Below are positions 11,045 to 22,464 of a stretch of DNA of 64,000 nucleotides, piece by piece. Location of the stretch: NCBI GenBank assembly GCA_031310005.1, contig CM062385.1, positions 2,728,001-2,792,000 on the forward strand, in the 5' to 3' direction. Origin of the DNA: Dactylellina haptotyla. Its lineage: Eukaryota > Ascomycota > Orbiliomycetes > Orbiliales > Orbiliaceae. The notes beneath the pieces are model-generated. The model was not told the DNA's origin. It searched no databases and saw only the letters and a list, made by a program, of their open reading frames with translations. Position 1 is the stretch's first letter; every line of letters starts with the position of its first letter. The position numbers and the translations under genes were made by a program.

Positions 11045-12009
11045 CAGGAAGCGAGCACAAAATGTTCACAGCTACGATGCAGGAGAATTTGGAGCAGACG
11101 AAGCCAAAGGTCTTAAGGAGAGTGTTTTTGAAGAAGAAAAAGTGGAATTGGATTCGGGAGTTATTCTCCTCATTAAATATTTAATTACACGGTCCTCATT
11201 GGGACTTTATTCTATCTACACTACGCTCTTTCCTTCTTTCTCGATTCATATATGCCGTCGTGGTAACTAGGACGCCTTTTTCTTTGTCCTTGGGGAATTT
11301 TAGGAAAGCTCGTGCGTATAAGGGTTGGCGCCGAGGTGCTAGAAAAGCTATAGGGAAACTGGCGGAAACTTCAGCCACAAGAGGCTTCAATGGATTGAGA
11401 AATTGAAACTGACGGTGCCACAGATTAAGAAAAGTGAAGGGTATATTTGTGCACTCTGAATGTGTGTATTCGAACATTTATTTCTAGAGGAGTTAGTTCT
11501 CAGACCCTCGTTAATTACAGCTCTCGGACTCTCATGGTAGCTTGATGCGATGATGAGCAATAGGGTCATGTATCTTATACTATATGAATTGATTATAGTT
11601 TATCGGTACTACTCGGCTGTTGCTTTAAGGAACCCCTAACTTCGGAGGGACGAATTACTACATCCATCTGTTGGGCCAGCGGCTCATTGTGCCATGGGAA
11701 GTCGTTATTGTCATTGAGATTGATAGAAGGAAGATCTTGTTAGTGATCTATAGCTTAGAGGGCTACAATTACGAGTGTTAGAACGCTATTCGTTTCATTT
11801 TTGGGTATCAGAAGATCTACTAATTTATCTAGGTTGAGGATATTCATATCCTAGTGTTTTGTATGAGAAATATATTTGGATAATAAGATGGATGCTAATA
11901 TGATTGCTATAATTACAGATGCTATCTACGCCATTACAAAAACCTAATTCAGAGACTTCGTACTATCCATTTCCAAAAGGCAGTCTACAAGGATAAGGTG
12001 CGTGTATCG
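10943..12009. other. Intergenic, no gene seen
   Basis: Upstream region of the SRA gene and downstream region of PEX10. Apart from the GA microsatellite at 11005-11040 it holds only short frames. The 11.6-12.0 kb part is AT-rich and may be decayed sequence, but I cannot assign it. Confidence 0.5.
11005..11040. repeat. (AG)n microsatellite
   Basis: Eighteen AG units directly upstream of the SRA gene, about 60 bases before its start codon, so probably in its 5' UTR or core promoter. Confidence 0.92.
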
Positions 12010-13375
12010 CTAGCCCCGAAGGACAAGTAGATGCTGGGGCAATGACGACGATCTGCAAAGAGGGCATTCAGGCTACCTCAGGTTAGTTTACTGATTCAGG
12101 CAATACTATGGAGTGTGGAAAACTCACCTTGTTCCTACACCATTCGGATATACAACTCCAGCAAAACATGTGGCCACATGGGGTTAACTATCACACAAGA
12201 TTAGCAGACATACCACAATATCACGCTTTTCCACGTGAATACTCACCGTCGGATCCTTCATGGACTCCAAACATAGCGTGCACTTCCTAGCTATCTCTCC
12301 TTGGACAAAGGCCATGGTTTCAGGGTTCTCCAAATCGACATTTGCCTCCTCCTCTCCTGTCACGATATTACTGCTGACAGCAGGCTTTGCAAGCCCCTCG
12401 TCCTCCTTCTCCTCGCTCCCATCAGAGAGGTATTCAGACATCTTGCTATATGTCTGTACGACGATCTGCACCAATAGCAGCACGCCCAAGACTTCATATC
12501 CGACTCTTGCCTCATGGGGTTGCAGCTTCTTGGTGAAGATGTACCTCATGCCCCATATTCGCTTCGAAACGTGGTAATACGCCCCAGAGAAGTAGAAGAA
12601 TGCAAGATGAACCGCAATCAAACTCTCAGCTCCTGATATCGAATCAAGATTCCTATGCAGAAACTTGAAGAACCGCTCTTTCATCGAATCGTCATTGTTG
12701 GTCGTCTTTGTGAGCGCTCGTCTAGCTGCCCGTCGGTCTAGGTTCATGCGTATCCTCGCTCGGAGTTTCGGTGCGAATTTAGAGGTTATATATGGAAGGA
12801 TCACGACGGATATTATATAGCCGGCTCGTTGCTATGAATTCGTTAATCATTGGAACATTTGACCCCTGGAACTTGATCAAGGTCACCATACAATGATATT
12901 TGGTAGCCGCCTGCTGTCTGCGTCGACGTGAACGATATCACAATACTCCTCTCCCAACGTTCTACTACCGATCAATGTTGTGATACCGAGGTATAGCAAA
13001 TCCGCAAGGACTTTTGCCTCTGTGTTGAACTTGTGCAGTATTCGGGCGCCTGTGAGTCCATATCGTCAGAACTTGACTGTCCTTGAACCGGCTGAAATTG
13101 GGTAGGTAACGCACCATATAAACTGCGCAGTATCGTCGACAGCTGCTCTAATATCACGCCTTGGAAGTACGCGTCCTTCTGGTTCGACCGGACTATTCAA
13201 TTTCATTTCGTTAGCACACCCAGCCCCGAGGCTTGAGAGCGTTGTTTACAAAAAGCCGTAATAACATACTGATATCCGGAGCGGCAGCGAAGGGGAAGTC
13301 ATATCCGTCGACATTCTCGGGTTGCGGTATATCGGTAACAACGACAGGCGATCCAGACGTCATGGAGTTCGGCAT
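12010..13375 (-). CDS. PEX10: Peroxin-10, RING E3 of the peroxisomal import machinery
   Basis: Membrane RING ubiquitin ligase that with PEX2 and PEX12 ubiquitinates the receptor PEX5 for recycling. Exons 13375-13270, 13192-13115, 13049-12892, 12831-12247, 12187-12128 and 12072-12010 give 349 residues, the normal size. Family motifs run in order: [67 protein letters not shown], then a C-terminal RING: C298-x2-C301, CGHMFCWSC (313-321) and CPLC (332-335), ending VLRG. Every join keeps phase and several rebuild motifs (DII-RSN, YG-AR, DPT-LTPCGH). It lies upstream of an orphan gene on the same strand. Confidence 0.95.
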
Positions 13376-13840
13376 GGCTGGCGTAAATGTGAGGTTTTGG
13401 CGGGGCTTCGAGGAAATTGGGGGCTTTGGTTGTGAGGGATGAGCTTTCGATGTCCGGCGCTCGCTTTGTTGGCGCCGAATCGATCGCGTCTCAGGCGCAT
13501 TTGCCTCGGTTCAAATGCCCTGTTGCATTCCGCCCCGACAACACTTCCCGACCGGCATGTGTCCCCTGCTGTGACACCTATTCCCTGCCCAAGTGTCATA
13601 TTCGTCTACGCATGTCGTAAGGATTTTGGATCCAAGTGGCATAAATCATTATTAACAGATCTGTACTAAAAAACTCATTGCTTTATTTTCCCAATTTTAT
13701 ATGTCCCTAATTACGCCGTGTCCAAAACTATTCATGACCCTGCTAGATGTACATTTCGAAAAGAAAAAAAATATGAACAAAAGAATCGCAAGAAATACCC
13801 CGGTGTCCCAATATAATAGGCGAAAAAACAATTACATAAG
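13376..13840. other. PEX10 upstream region
   Basis: About 465 bases between PEX10 and the orphan gene on the same strand. It should hold the PEX10 promoter and the orphan 3' UTR. No other feature seen. Confidence 0.5.
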
Positions 13841-14876
13841 TTAGGCAAGAACGTCGACTAAGTATATCTGTCGGACATCCCCTTCCTCCTCCTCCTTCAC
13901 TTCTCTCCTTTCGTAATGGTCCCACGGGTTAACATACCGACCCCTTCTCGTTACCTGCGAATCGCCCAGTTGGGCTTCATGCCATGCCATCAACTTCCCA
14001 GACAGCATCACGTCTTCGCAATACCAGTATGGATCAAGAGGATTATCGGCACCCTTGCCTTTCTTGCAGTATACAAGTTCCACTTTCTTAATTTCCTCCT
14101 GTAGCGCGTATTCCAAAACCTGGGCGAAGGGGTGTACCTCGTATCCTCCCGATGGATCACCCATTTGATTGCACACGCCAATTGAAATGCTCTCCAGGCT
14201 CAGAAACTGTTTCTCGAGCAGGTTGAACATCGGTCCGAGATCGCCAAGCTCTAAAGCTCGCCCCCAAAGGCAATCCCATCCAGGATATTCTGCATTTGTG
14301 ACCATCTTTGTCAGGTAGAGCCATCTTGCAACACTCTTAACGGCCCGTGGTATATAATTTCTTAGCGTCACGTCGACATTCGATGGGTAGCCTGCAAAAA
14401 TTAGTCGCCCTGATTCTGCGTATCTGAGGAAAGCAGGAGTGATGGCGTCAGGGTTGATATATCGGTATGGGGCTTTGCCCATCAATGAACACGAGAGAAG
14501 ATCCGTGAGTTCGTCTCGCTGACTTCTATCGGTGTTGAGGATGGCGATCCGGAAATTACGGGAAACGAGAAGGTAAGATGTTGGAATACGAGAAGGAGCT
14601 AACGATATCGAGACCGTACAAGGCTTATCCTCGCTCTGCAAATACCGAGAAAAACAGACTTTGTCAGCAATTCTGGAATGGAAAGAAACTGCGATATCGG
14701 ATTTATTCTGTTGTGCTAACCTTTCTGTAACTATCAGAGCCATCTCCAAACTCTGCTCGCCACTCCGAAGTCTGTACTGGCGCCTCAAATAGGAAATTCA
14801 CAAAATAATCGTCTCCTATAACTTCAGAAAATATCCGACTTTTGATTTCGGACGGTAGGTCGAAAAGACGTGCCAT
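13841..14876 (-). CDS. Orphan family protein, F-box-like N-terminus (copy A)
   Basis: Exons 14876-14721 and 14635-13841 give 316 residues. The intron (85 nt, branch CTGAC) was fixed by comparison with copy B at 18612-19896, where the same join gives KWLPCIVSIS; here it gives SEDKPCTVSIS. The N-terminus MARLFDLPSEIKSRIFSEV looks like a short F-box-type helix pair. Shared blocks are VSIS, a YLLVSRNF-type strand, ITPAFLRYAESGRLIFAGYP and IPRAVKSVARWLYLTKM. The C-terminus is charged and ends in an acidic run. I do not recognise a named family; similar proteins occur as lineage-specific expansions in filamentous ascomycetes. Function unknown. Confidence 0.68.
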
Positions 14877-15442
14877 GTTGAATTACTCGGAAAAGAATTA
14901 TGGCTATTGCTATTTTAACTGTTTAAGTGATTTGAAAATTGATTATGAGAGTTTTCTTGGGATAAATTATTCAGAGGTGGCAGTCCTATTATATAGCGGT
15001 TTGTGGATACGATCTTACACTTTGCATTTTTCCAAGCAACAATGCCAGAGGGTAATAATATAAACCCTACCAAACCATCGTATGATGAATAGGGCAGACA
15101 AGCTTAAGAGACGCTGACCAATAAGCCTCACTAGGCGGGATGGGCCAAGCGTATCGGCTCCTACCAGGAAGCAGGTTTGTGCCGTTTCGCTTGTCCCCCA
15201 AGATGCATCTGGGAGGCACAGTGGCATGCACCAGCTGGTACCAGTGGTTCGCTGGAGATATCAACATACGATCTCTCAACCACCTGCGCATGCCTAGGTC
15301 TGCCCAGCGAGAAACTGTGCCATCTAGGTGCAGAGAAATTATAAAATCACACACTCTATTCCGAAAATGATGGGACGGAAATATTCGCCTGCCAGCTAAT
15401 TTTGTGTGACAGAGGCTTGGCCTCGTACCCACACCCTCCGCC

Positions 15443-15860
15443 ATGGGTAGATCGTATGCCGCCCTCGCAGCTTCTACTTTTGTATTGCTTGGGGTAAATA
15501 TCCTGATAACTTTCTTTTTTTCATTTTAAGAAATTGATAGCGCCTAATTCATCCACTTCCTTGTTTTTTTGGTTCGCATTTGGACACGCACGTACTCACA
15601 GGACTGTACATTTCGCGAGTCCTGAAACGCACCAGGTTTTGTGCCAAGGGTGGTACAAAGTGTGGTATATACCTTTCGCAACACGCGAATGTCTGGGCGA
15701 AGGGGACGACAAAAATAACATGCCGCAATTCCGAGTGTTTGCAAGTATTTGCAAGTCTTGCAGCTGGCACTCACAACATAAAAATAATTACAAACAGCCT
15801 ATAAGGAATGACAATATGCATTTACAACTGTTCTCAATACGATATCTCATACATTTTTAA
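15443..15860 (+). CDS. Possible small secreted protein (weak)
   Basis: A 17-codon exon (15443-15493) starting MGRSYAALAASTFVLLG looks like the n- and h-region of a signal peptide and ends at a GTAAAT donor. Splicing to the acceptor at 15530 keeps phase and opens 110 codons to 15860, for 126 residues with four cysteines. No homology is recognised and the second exon has a second hydrophobic stretch, so this could equally be chance. It lies in a gene-poor island, where fungal effectors are often found; that is context, not evidence. Confidence 0.2.
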
Positions 15861-16111
15861 TCGAAACTAATCGGTATCCTAGCATTAGGCTGTTTTCGCA
15901 GCGAACGGGAACCTGTTCGCCAAATTTAGGGAATTTCGCCCAGCTTACGTCTCCTGACTAAACGGGCGCAGGTTTGGAAACCAGTTTCCCGGGCCCGGAC
16001 GTAAAAATCATAAATGTGGATACGTATGCATAGCAAAATCTGTATGAATGTTTGCCTCATACGGATGTGCTCATCAAAAGGCATACCCTGTGAGTCTGCC
16101 AACAGTAACTA

Positions 16112-16560
16112 CTAAATGGGAAAATACGCAGCAGCGGTCGGAACTCGTGGTGGCCCAGGCCTGCCCCGCTTACCGAATGTGGAAGTGAAGGCGCCAGGAT
16201 GTTTAATGGGCAATGCATAGGCATACCTGGTCGAGCCCGAAAGCACAGGAGATCCTGACACTTCGTCCAGTTGACAGCTTGGATTCCTTCTGTTCGGCAG
16301 GATGCGAACAGCGAAATAACCCTGTGGAGACTCAATTTTCATGCCGGGCCCACGGGTGGAGTGTTTTACATAGCCACTGTGAGTGATACCTCGATATATG
16401 TGGTTCCCGTGCTATCGATTGGTCGTTTGGATTCGTTCCTTCCAGAGAACAAAACTGTCGTTAGCCGCCTGGTTGCTGCACTGTCAACAAAGCCCGAATC
16501 AAAGCCTCTATCGATGGTGCCTTGTTGAATAATATTTTCCTCGAGCCAGTATCTTCTGCT
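16112..16560 (-). pseudogene. Unassigned coding-like stretch (weak)
   Basis: From 16560 down to ~16380 one frame is open and reads plausibly as protein (RRYWLEENIIQQGTIDRGFD and on). Near 16378 the coding feel moves to another frame (GPGMKIESPQGYFAVRILPN) that stays open to 16112. A small unrecognised intron or a single frameshift would explain this. No family recognised; the plus strand is also open here, so base composition may mislead. Confidence 0.2.
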
Positions 16561-18611
16561 AAAAGTGGGCTTTCGTTTTGAACGAACGGGCTAGAATTAG
16601 TGCCTCAATCTATTGTCTGATGTGTCTTGCTGCATTAAGGTAGATGCTGAGATAATTTGGGACCAAATAAAATTCACAACTGCTGCAGGTGTCAAATAAC
16701 TGGTGGCTGTTTCAGAATATTTCTAAGAATTTTTAAAAAATTCTGGGCTGCATCGGCCGCCGGCAGCCTCGGTGGTGGCCTTGGAACAGCACAGCCAGAA
16801 TTTAGCCCAATAATTATTTGCATTATAAATGCTTAGTTGTGTTGTAAAATTTGCATCAGAAAATACCTGTCCCAATGCGATTGCTCTTGTAAGAACATAA
16901 TGTGAAACCCCTTGCTTGAAATACACATATAAACCGTATAGTCTTATTCTGTTAGAAACCAGTTTTATATTCGTTGCTGATTCCGAAACTCATGTGCCAA
17001 GTTCCGTGTTGCATTTCCAATACGCTGTCGTTGATCATCAAGGCCTCCAAGGGCTGCATACGTTAGGGCGCATTGCTGCTTGTGCATAGATGATTTCCTA
17101 TTAAGCTTGCGGGTACCGCGGGCGAGCCCGTCTTACACAAAACGAACATTTTGGAGTTAGATGTAAGACATCAATTTTTAACTTTTGAGTTATCCAGCTC
17201 AGGCGGATTCAATTCCAAGTGCTTCTCACTAAGGCAGTAACTCACCATAACAGCCCTTAGAAACAGATTTGTAACACACAAATGATAATTCGTCTTTAGA
17301 AAGCGATACACGGTGCCCAAATAAAAAGCATTCGGTAAGAAAACAATGGCGATTGAAAGCCACCCCTTTATTGTTTGCGTCAAAATAAAATAGCCCAGTG
17401 GGGCTACCTTCGCAAATTTAGCGAGTTTAGTAATCACTATCCGTATAGTAAGATTACGAGAGTATCAAGTAATCCGTGGTCTTTTCTCTTTATGGCCAAG
17501 TAAGACAAGCTTTCGGGAAGTTATCTAGCCTTATTTAGATATCCAAAGGATATTTGTAAATTCGTAGGGGTTACAGGTGGTTCGTGTACTTACGGAAGAT
17601 CTCTATCTGTCGACTATCAAGGGTCTATCGGTACAATGAAAATACTTGCTATAATGGTAACCCGCGGACTAACAGGTGGAGCCGTTTGCCTATTGGTGAA
17701 TTTACCACTTACCAGGATCGATTGCTCCGACAATCTTCCCGCTCCATCGCTGAAGCTTGTTAGTACAAGACTACAATCTTCCATACCATGCTTTTTAATT
17801 CAAAGTCCCACAATTAGATGTGTTGATCTGTGGTCTGATCTGGTCATGATCATGCGTGGCAACGAAATTATCCTATCAATCTCAGTGGTAAGATAATGGA
17901 GAGGTCAATCCTAGGAAATCGAATAGGGTCACAAGTAATGGGTAATAGATTTATCCAACAAGTTTAACTTGCTCCTCGCACAGCGCGATACTAAACCATT
18001 GAAATGCATATGAGCATATGAGCACTTAGCTTAGGTTCTGGAACCCAAACTACAGCCATACTCACAAATTAAAAACTAAATTTGGCTGAAATATATTTGC
18101 CTGTTTCCTCGCATCGATGGCATTATTTTCTCTACCTAAATGTTGTTGTAGTCGGCCAGTATGGTACCGTCAAGACTACTCAGTTTAAGTACAACCCCCA
18201 ATCAGAAAATATAAGTCGAGTGCTGGAGCATATCTTATGCTTAGACATGCTACCCTCTAGAATATTTCCCCAAGGCGGTGTTATCCGAATGATGCTAACT
18301 CTGGCTTATCGGTACAGAATATAGTAGCAGTGGTGCCTGCTGACTCGGATGAACGATTCTACAGTAACATATCGCAACTTGATTATAAAGGGATGATCTC
18401 TTTCGAAGCTTTCTCCTTAGGTTTACATCACGAACACTATTTAGTTTATCATGATGATATACTAGTCGCAAAATGAACAGTCGATTCTCACCGCTTGAGC
18501 AGAAAGATCATTTACACTCACTATGGGTAGACAAAGAGAGCCCAATACCACTTAAAAGAGACCTTGGCTAATCTAGATGTGTGACTTGAGGATTTATCAG
18601 TATCCATTTTA

Positions 18612-19896
18612 TCAATTCTCATTGCGAAGAAGAGCCTTACTTTGAGGATGCACTTCCTTTCCCCCTCGCTGCCGTGTATCGCAATCTTGGCACGAGCACT
18701 GGTACCTATTGTCGACGAACTTGAACATAGCAGCCATATATTTTTTCATGCGCCTTTGGGAAACGATATCACAGATACTCCAAACGACCGCTTCTTCCAG
18801 CACGTCAACTTGTTGCGTCGTATCGGAGACCTTACTTCTCGTGTACCTTCCCCTCTGCTGTAACTCCCAGGTTTTAAGCTTGTTCAATCTAAATAGTTTG
18901 CCATTCATCTCGTCATCGGGAGAGCGGAGAGCTGGGTTTTTTTCGCCCTGCTCCCATGGGATCCACAAGTAGCCCTTACCATCAGAATCAGAATACGAAC
19001 ACTCATCACTCAGAGAAGCCCAGTCGAGACACCTTGTGCCTACTCTATCAAGGTCAGAACTATTGCTGTCCTGGGAGTTCATGCTATCTTCAAAAACGAT
19101 TTCCAAGGTGCCAAAACGACCGTATCTGACGGTCGAGTAGATAGTTTCCATAGACCCTTGCCATCCTCTGTGCCGATCGGATTCGTGAATTTCAGCTATA
19201 GTAAGCTTCGTAATTCGAGGGAACCTCTTGATAAAGACCGAGAGCGCAGACCGAAACATTTTCACAGGACATGGATGTTTCCGACCTCCCGTGGAGTTGT
19301 AACACACCTCTGGCAGCCTGCCTCTCGGTTTCCGAGGATTGTGATGACTCGAACAGATGCTATTGGTTTTTGTAAAATATACCCAGCGGGTTGCATCTCG
19401 TACAGCCCTTGGGATTGATTTGAAAGTAGCGGTATTATGAGAAGGTAGTGCCGCAAACACTAGTCTACCACTATATAAGTAGTCGAGAAATTCCGGTGTT
19501 ATTTTCTCTGGATCGATTTTCTGGTCATCGGTAAGGCATCTCGACAGCTTGCTTTGAAGTTGCTGGCAGAAGTCATGGGAGACAGCGAAAATCTGCTTCG
19601 TAAATTGGTGAGATACGCAGAAGTAAGGAGGCGATGCTACATATTTGGAATCTGGAATAGATATTGAAACGATGCAAGGTAGCCATTTCTGTTTTATTAC
19701 AGCACGAATTAGTTCCGAAAAATTTAGACAACCATGTTACATGTTTGTTTACCTCTTCTTTTGACAATTCAGGCTTTTGGATTGGAGATTTGAAAACGAA
19801 ATTCACAGTAACCTCCAGAAGCAGAGAGAAGATCTGGTATTGCAGTTCGTATGGCAAGTCGAATAAACCCAGTATATCTGCCTTGTTTGCCGCCAT
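18612..19896 (-). CDS. Orphan family protein, F-box-like N-terminus (copy B)
   Basis: Exons 19896-19753 and 19688-18612 give 406 residues. The start is the ATG of MAANKADILG; a Met 26 codons upstream is in frame but less likely. Residues 10-30 (LGLFDLPYELQYQIFSLLLE) match the F-box-like start of copy A. Shared blocks include PCIVSISIP, YFCVSHQF, ITPEFLDYLYSGRLVFAALP and IPRAVRDATRWVYFTKT. The C-terminal half differs: it adds ~100 residues with a Cys-rich patch (RYQCSCQDCDTRQRGG). Without the intron the gene looks frameshifted near 19.6 kb; with it, one clean frame results. Function unknown. It diverges from the F-box gene at 20428. Confidence 0.68.
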
Positions 19897-20427
19897 TTTG
19901 AGGGTGAGAAATGACCAATCAATCTGTTTGATATCGACATTCGCTACCTTCACCAAGTCTAGCTTAGTTCTCACTTGTGTCCTCGTTTAGACTAAACCCC
20001 AGTCGTTCGGGATGTTCCAGGCACGCCGACGGGGAACCCTAACCCAGAGAGGTCCTTTTGAATATACGAAGATAAGGAATGCAAAGTAAGGGCGTTCTGG
20101 TTTTGGCCGCGTTCGGGCCGTGTCATTTGGCACTTGTCACGGAGATCCTTGTGATGTATCGCATTTGCATTATTTGCCACAGCGCTGCCCCGCTCGACAG
20201 GCCGAAGGGAAGTGCGGCTGATACCCGTGTCAGCCGTCGGAGTAGCTCGCAGGACGAAAAGAGCGTACGATCCAATCCCACCAGTTTCGCCATATCAAAT
20301 GCCAAAAGTTCTCCATGAAGGAAGATCGCAATTCGATAGAAGTCAAATTCTCCAAACCTTATTTACAGCCAAGTAGCGGTACACTCTCTGTCGTCTCCGT
20401 GAGGTAGCAGTAACAAAGAGACAAACT
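19897..20427. promoter_or_regulatory. Shared upstream region, orphan copy B and F-box gene
   Basis: Head-to-head spacer of ~530 bases. No gene, repeat or clear core-promoter element seen. Confidence 0.45.
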
Positions 20428-22082
20428 ATGACCGTTTCGACCGCCAAATCCCTCTCCGACCTCCCGTATGATGTTCTGATCCACATTTGCGACCAGCTCG
20501 ACCAGCTCCGCAAGGAAGCATGTAAACCCCAGATCGGGCGCCCGCCCATTCCAACAAGTCCAACACATTATGTGTATTTCCGACCAGAGAAGGAGGAGCT
20601 TCCGCCTAAGAAACCGCATGACTCTCCCCGCCGGGCCGAGCAGTGGCGGATAGAACAAAGTAATAATCGGCGCAATACTTACGATAGCTGCACTTCGGCA
20701 AAGAAGAAGCAGAAAAAGGCTCTGAATCTACCTGAACCGTCGCATCCTGGCGCATTCGAGGGAGTGTCAATGTTCGATGGTATCTCTCGAACCAACAAGT
20801 ATCTAAGGGATATATGCTATCCGTACCTATTCAAGAACGTAGTTTTGGCTTCCAATGACTGCTTGACATTGGACCGTCTGGAGTTCTATAGCAATGCGAC
20901 GTGGATTTTAAAACATGTTAGGTACTTTCCATTTTTTTAATTATTATTGCCATTCGTTTATTCTCAAACCCAATCGATAGGACGTAGGAGGTAGGTACTT
21001 TAGATTACTAACCCAGAAATTTTATACACTCTATAGATCCCTCCGTCTTTTCGTAACTTATATAACGTGGCCGAACTCTCTCGGCGGGAACACCTCAAAG
21101 CCCCTTATACCCTCCGCCGTCTCGAACACAATCCGCCTACTAACTTCCATCCCGCACCTCCAAACCCTCCACTTCCTCGTCGAACCGTCAGAATTGATCC
21201 GCGAGTTTAAAAATGCCTTCATCCTGGAAACCCCGACCTCCTATTCCTCCCTCATCACCTTCCCCACCGTTAGCGATCTATACATCAAAACGGACATGGA
21301 ATGGCTGATCCCCCTCTGCGGCGCTTCTTCCGGTCTCGAAGTGTTCGAATACGCAGCCTCGCCGGGGATAAAATCTCTCAATAAAGTGAATTTTATGACG
21401 TGGGGAAGGTTACCGTCAGAGGAGACCGAAGCCCCGTTTAACGGGATGTTAGATATCAGAGCGGTAAAAGTTCTCCGAGGGCTGCAAAATCTGGAGAAGA
21501 ATAATCTACGAAAGTTTACGTTGTCCGCATTCGTGCACGATACCGGCATCGAACGTACGTCTGATACCCGTTTCCACCATAAAACCCCATTCTTTCTGGT
21601 ACACTCAAGATTGATTAAGTCGGTATGACGATTACAGAACTAGCGCCCTTCTTGCAAAATGTGACGGAATTGTACTTGACGTACGGCATCGCATCCGTAA
21701 GTTCTTCTAATCTTCTATCCAAATCTTTTCTACAATAATCCATAAAAGTTTCCATTCTAACAAGTTAACTCTTAAGGTTTGTGCAACTTCCCTCCGACTC
21801 CTCCCCGCTCTTCGCCTCGTCCGCTTCGGTCAAGACGAAGAACCGTACCAAGGCAAAAATCCGCACTGCTACATGTCCCGCCGCGAAATGTTAGCAGTAG
21901 CCCGTTCGGCTCTGCAAGTCAAAGAAATATGGCACCGCGATCGATTCGTCTGCCACGTGAAGCGATTAGAAAACCAAGGCGACGGCACTGAAGTCGACGA
22001 GGAAAATACATGCTGGTGGGATACATGGGCGGACGATGGAATCGGCAAACCAGAAGTCATATCTAGCGGTTGGCTAGCTTGA
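20428..22082 (+). CDS. F-box protein
   Basis: Exons 20428-20921, 21037-21554, 21638-21696 and 21777-22082 give 458 residues. The F-box-like helix KSLSDLPYDVLIHICDQLDQ is at residues 6-25, followed by a basic low-complexity insert (KKKQKK) and a second conserved block with NKYLRDICYPYLFKNVVL, typical of fungal F-box proteins that then run into an LRR-like array. The first join gives ILKHV-RSLRLF, which restores an LRR-type strand. F-box proteins recruit substrates to SCF ubiquitin ligases; the substrate here is unknown. It is convergent with the Na+/Ca2+ exchanger. Confidence 0.78.
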
Positions 22083-22464
22083 TCAATTGAATGGACCACA
22101 TTGACTCCACAAGTTGAATTTAAAATAATTTCGAGCATAAATATCATTCTCATATATCTAATAAATATGCATCTGATGCGTGCTATATATCGTAATAAAA
22201 CGAAAGCGAGTGGTATCATGTACAATTAAAAAGTCATGAAGATGAACTGTGGAAAAGCAGGCCATATAAAAGTTCCTAATAAAGCGACAACTAGGATGAA
22301 AAATGCAAAATGCCAAATGCGATGGAGGATATCTTAACAACAGCAAAAATAAATCCCGAAAAGAAAAAACACAAAACTCCGAATCCCTTTCGAAGATCAC
22401 AAAAACAACAGTAAAAGATAACTAAGTGCATCAAGGTCGTCGGCGGAGCTCAAGAATCCACAAG
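22083..22464. other. Convergent 3' region
   Basis: AT-rich 380 bases between the stop codons of the F-box gene and the exchanger. It presumably holds both 3' UTRs. Nothing else seen. Confidence 0.5.

Larger units (their letters stand above)
14877..18611. other. Gene-poor island between orphan paralogues
   Basis: About 3.7 kb, largely AT-rich, lying between the two orphan paralogues. I find no convincing gene. Two weak candidates are listed separately (15443-15860 plus; 16112-16560 minus). The remaining open frames (near 17171-17437 minus and 17636-17896 plus) have no recognisable motif or splice context. Confidence 0.5.

Noticed and set aside
17171-17896. Small hydrophobic frames in the gene-poor island
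   Set aside because: No conserved motif and AT-rich codons encode hydrophobic residues by chance.
18432-18476. Plus-strand string LVYHDDILVAK resembling a reverse-transcriptase YxDD core
   Set aside because: No flanking RT, RNase H or integrase motifs and no terminal repeats seen; a short match by chance is more likely.
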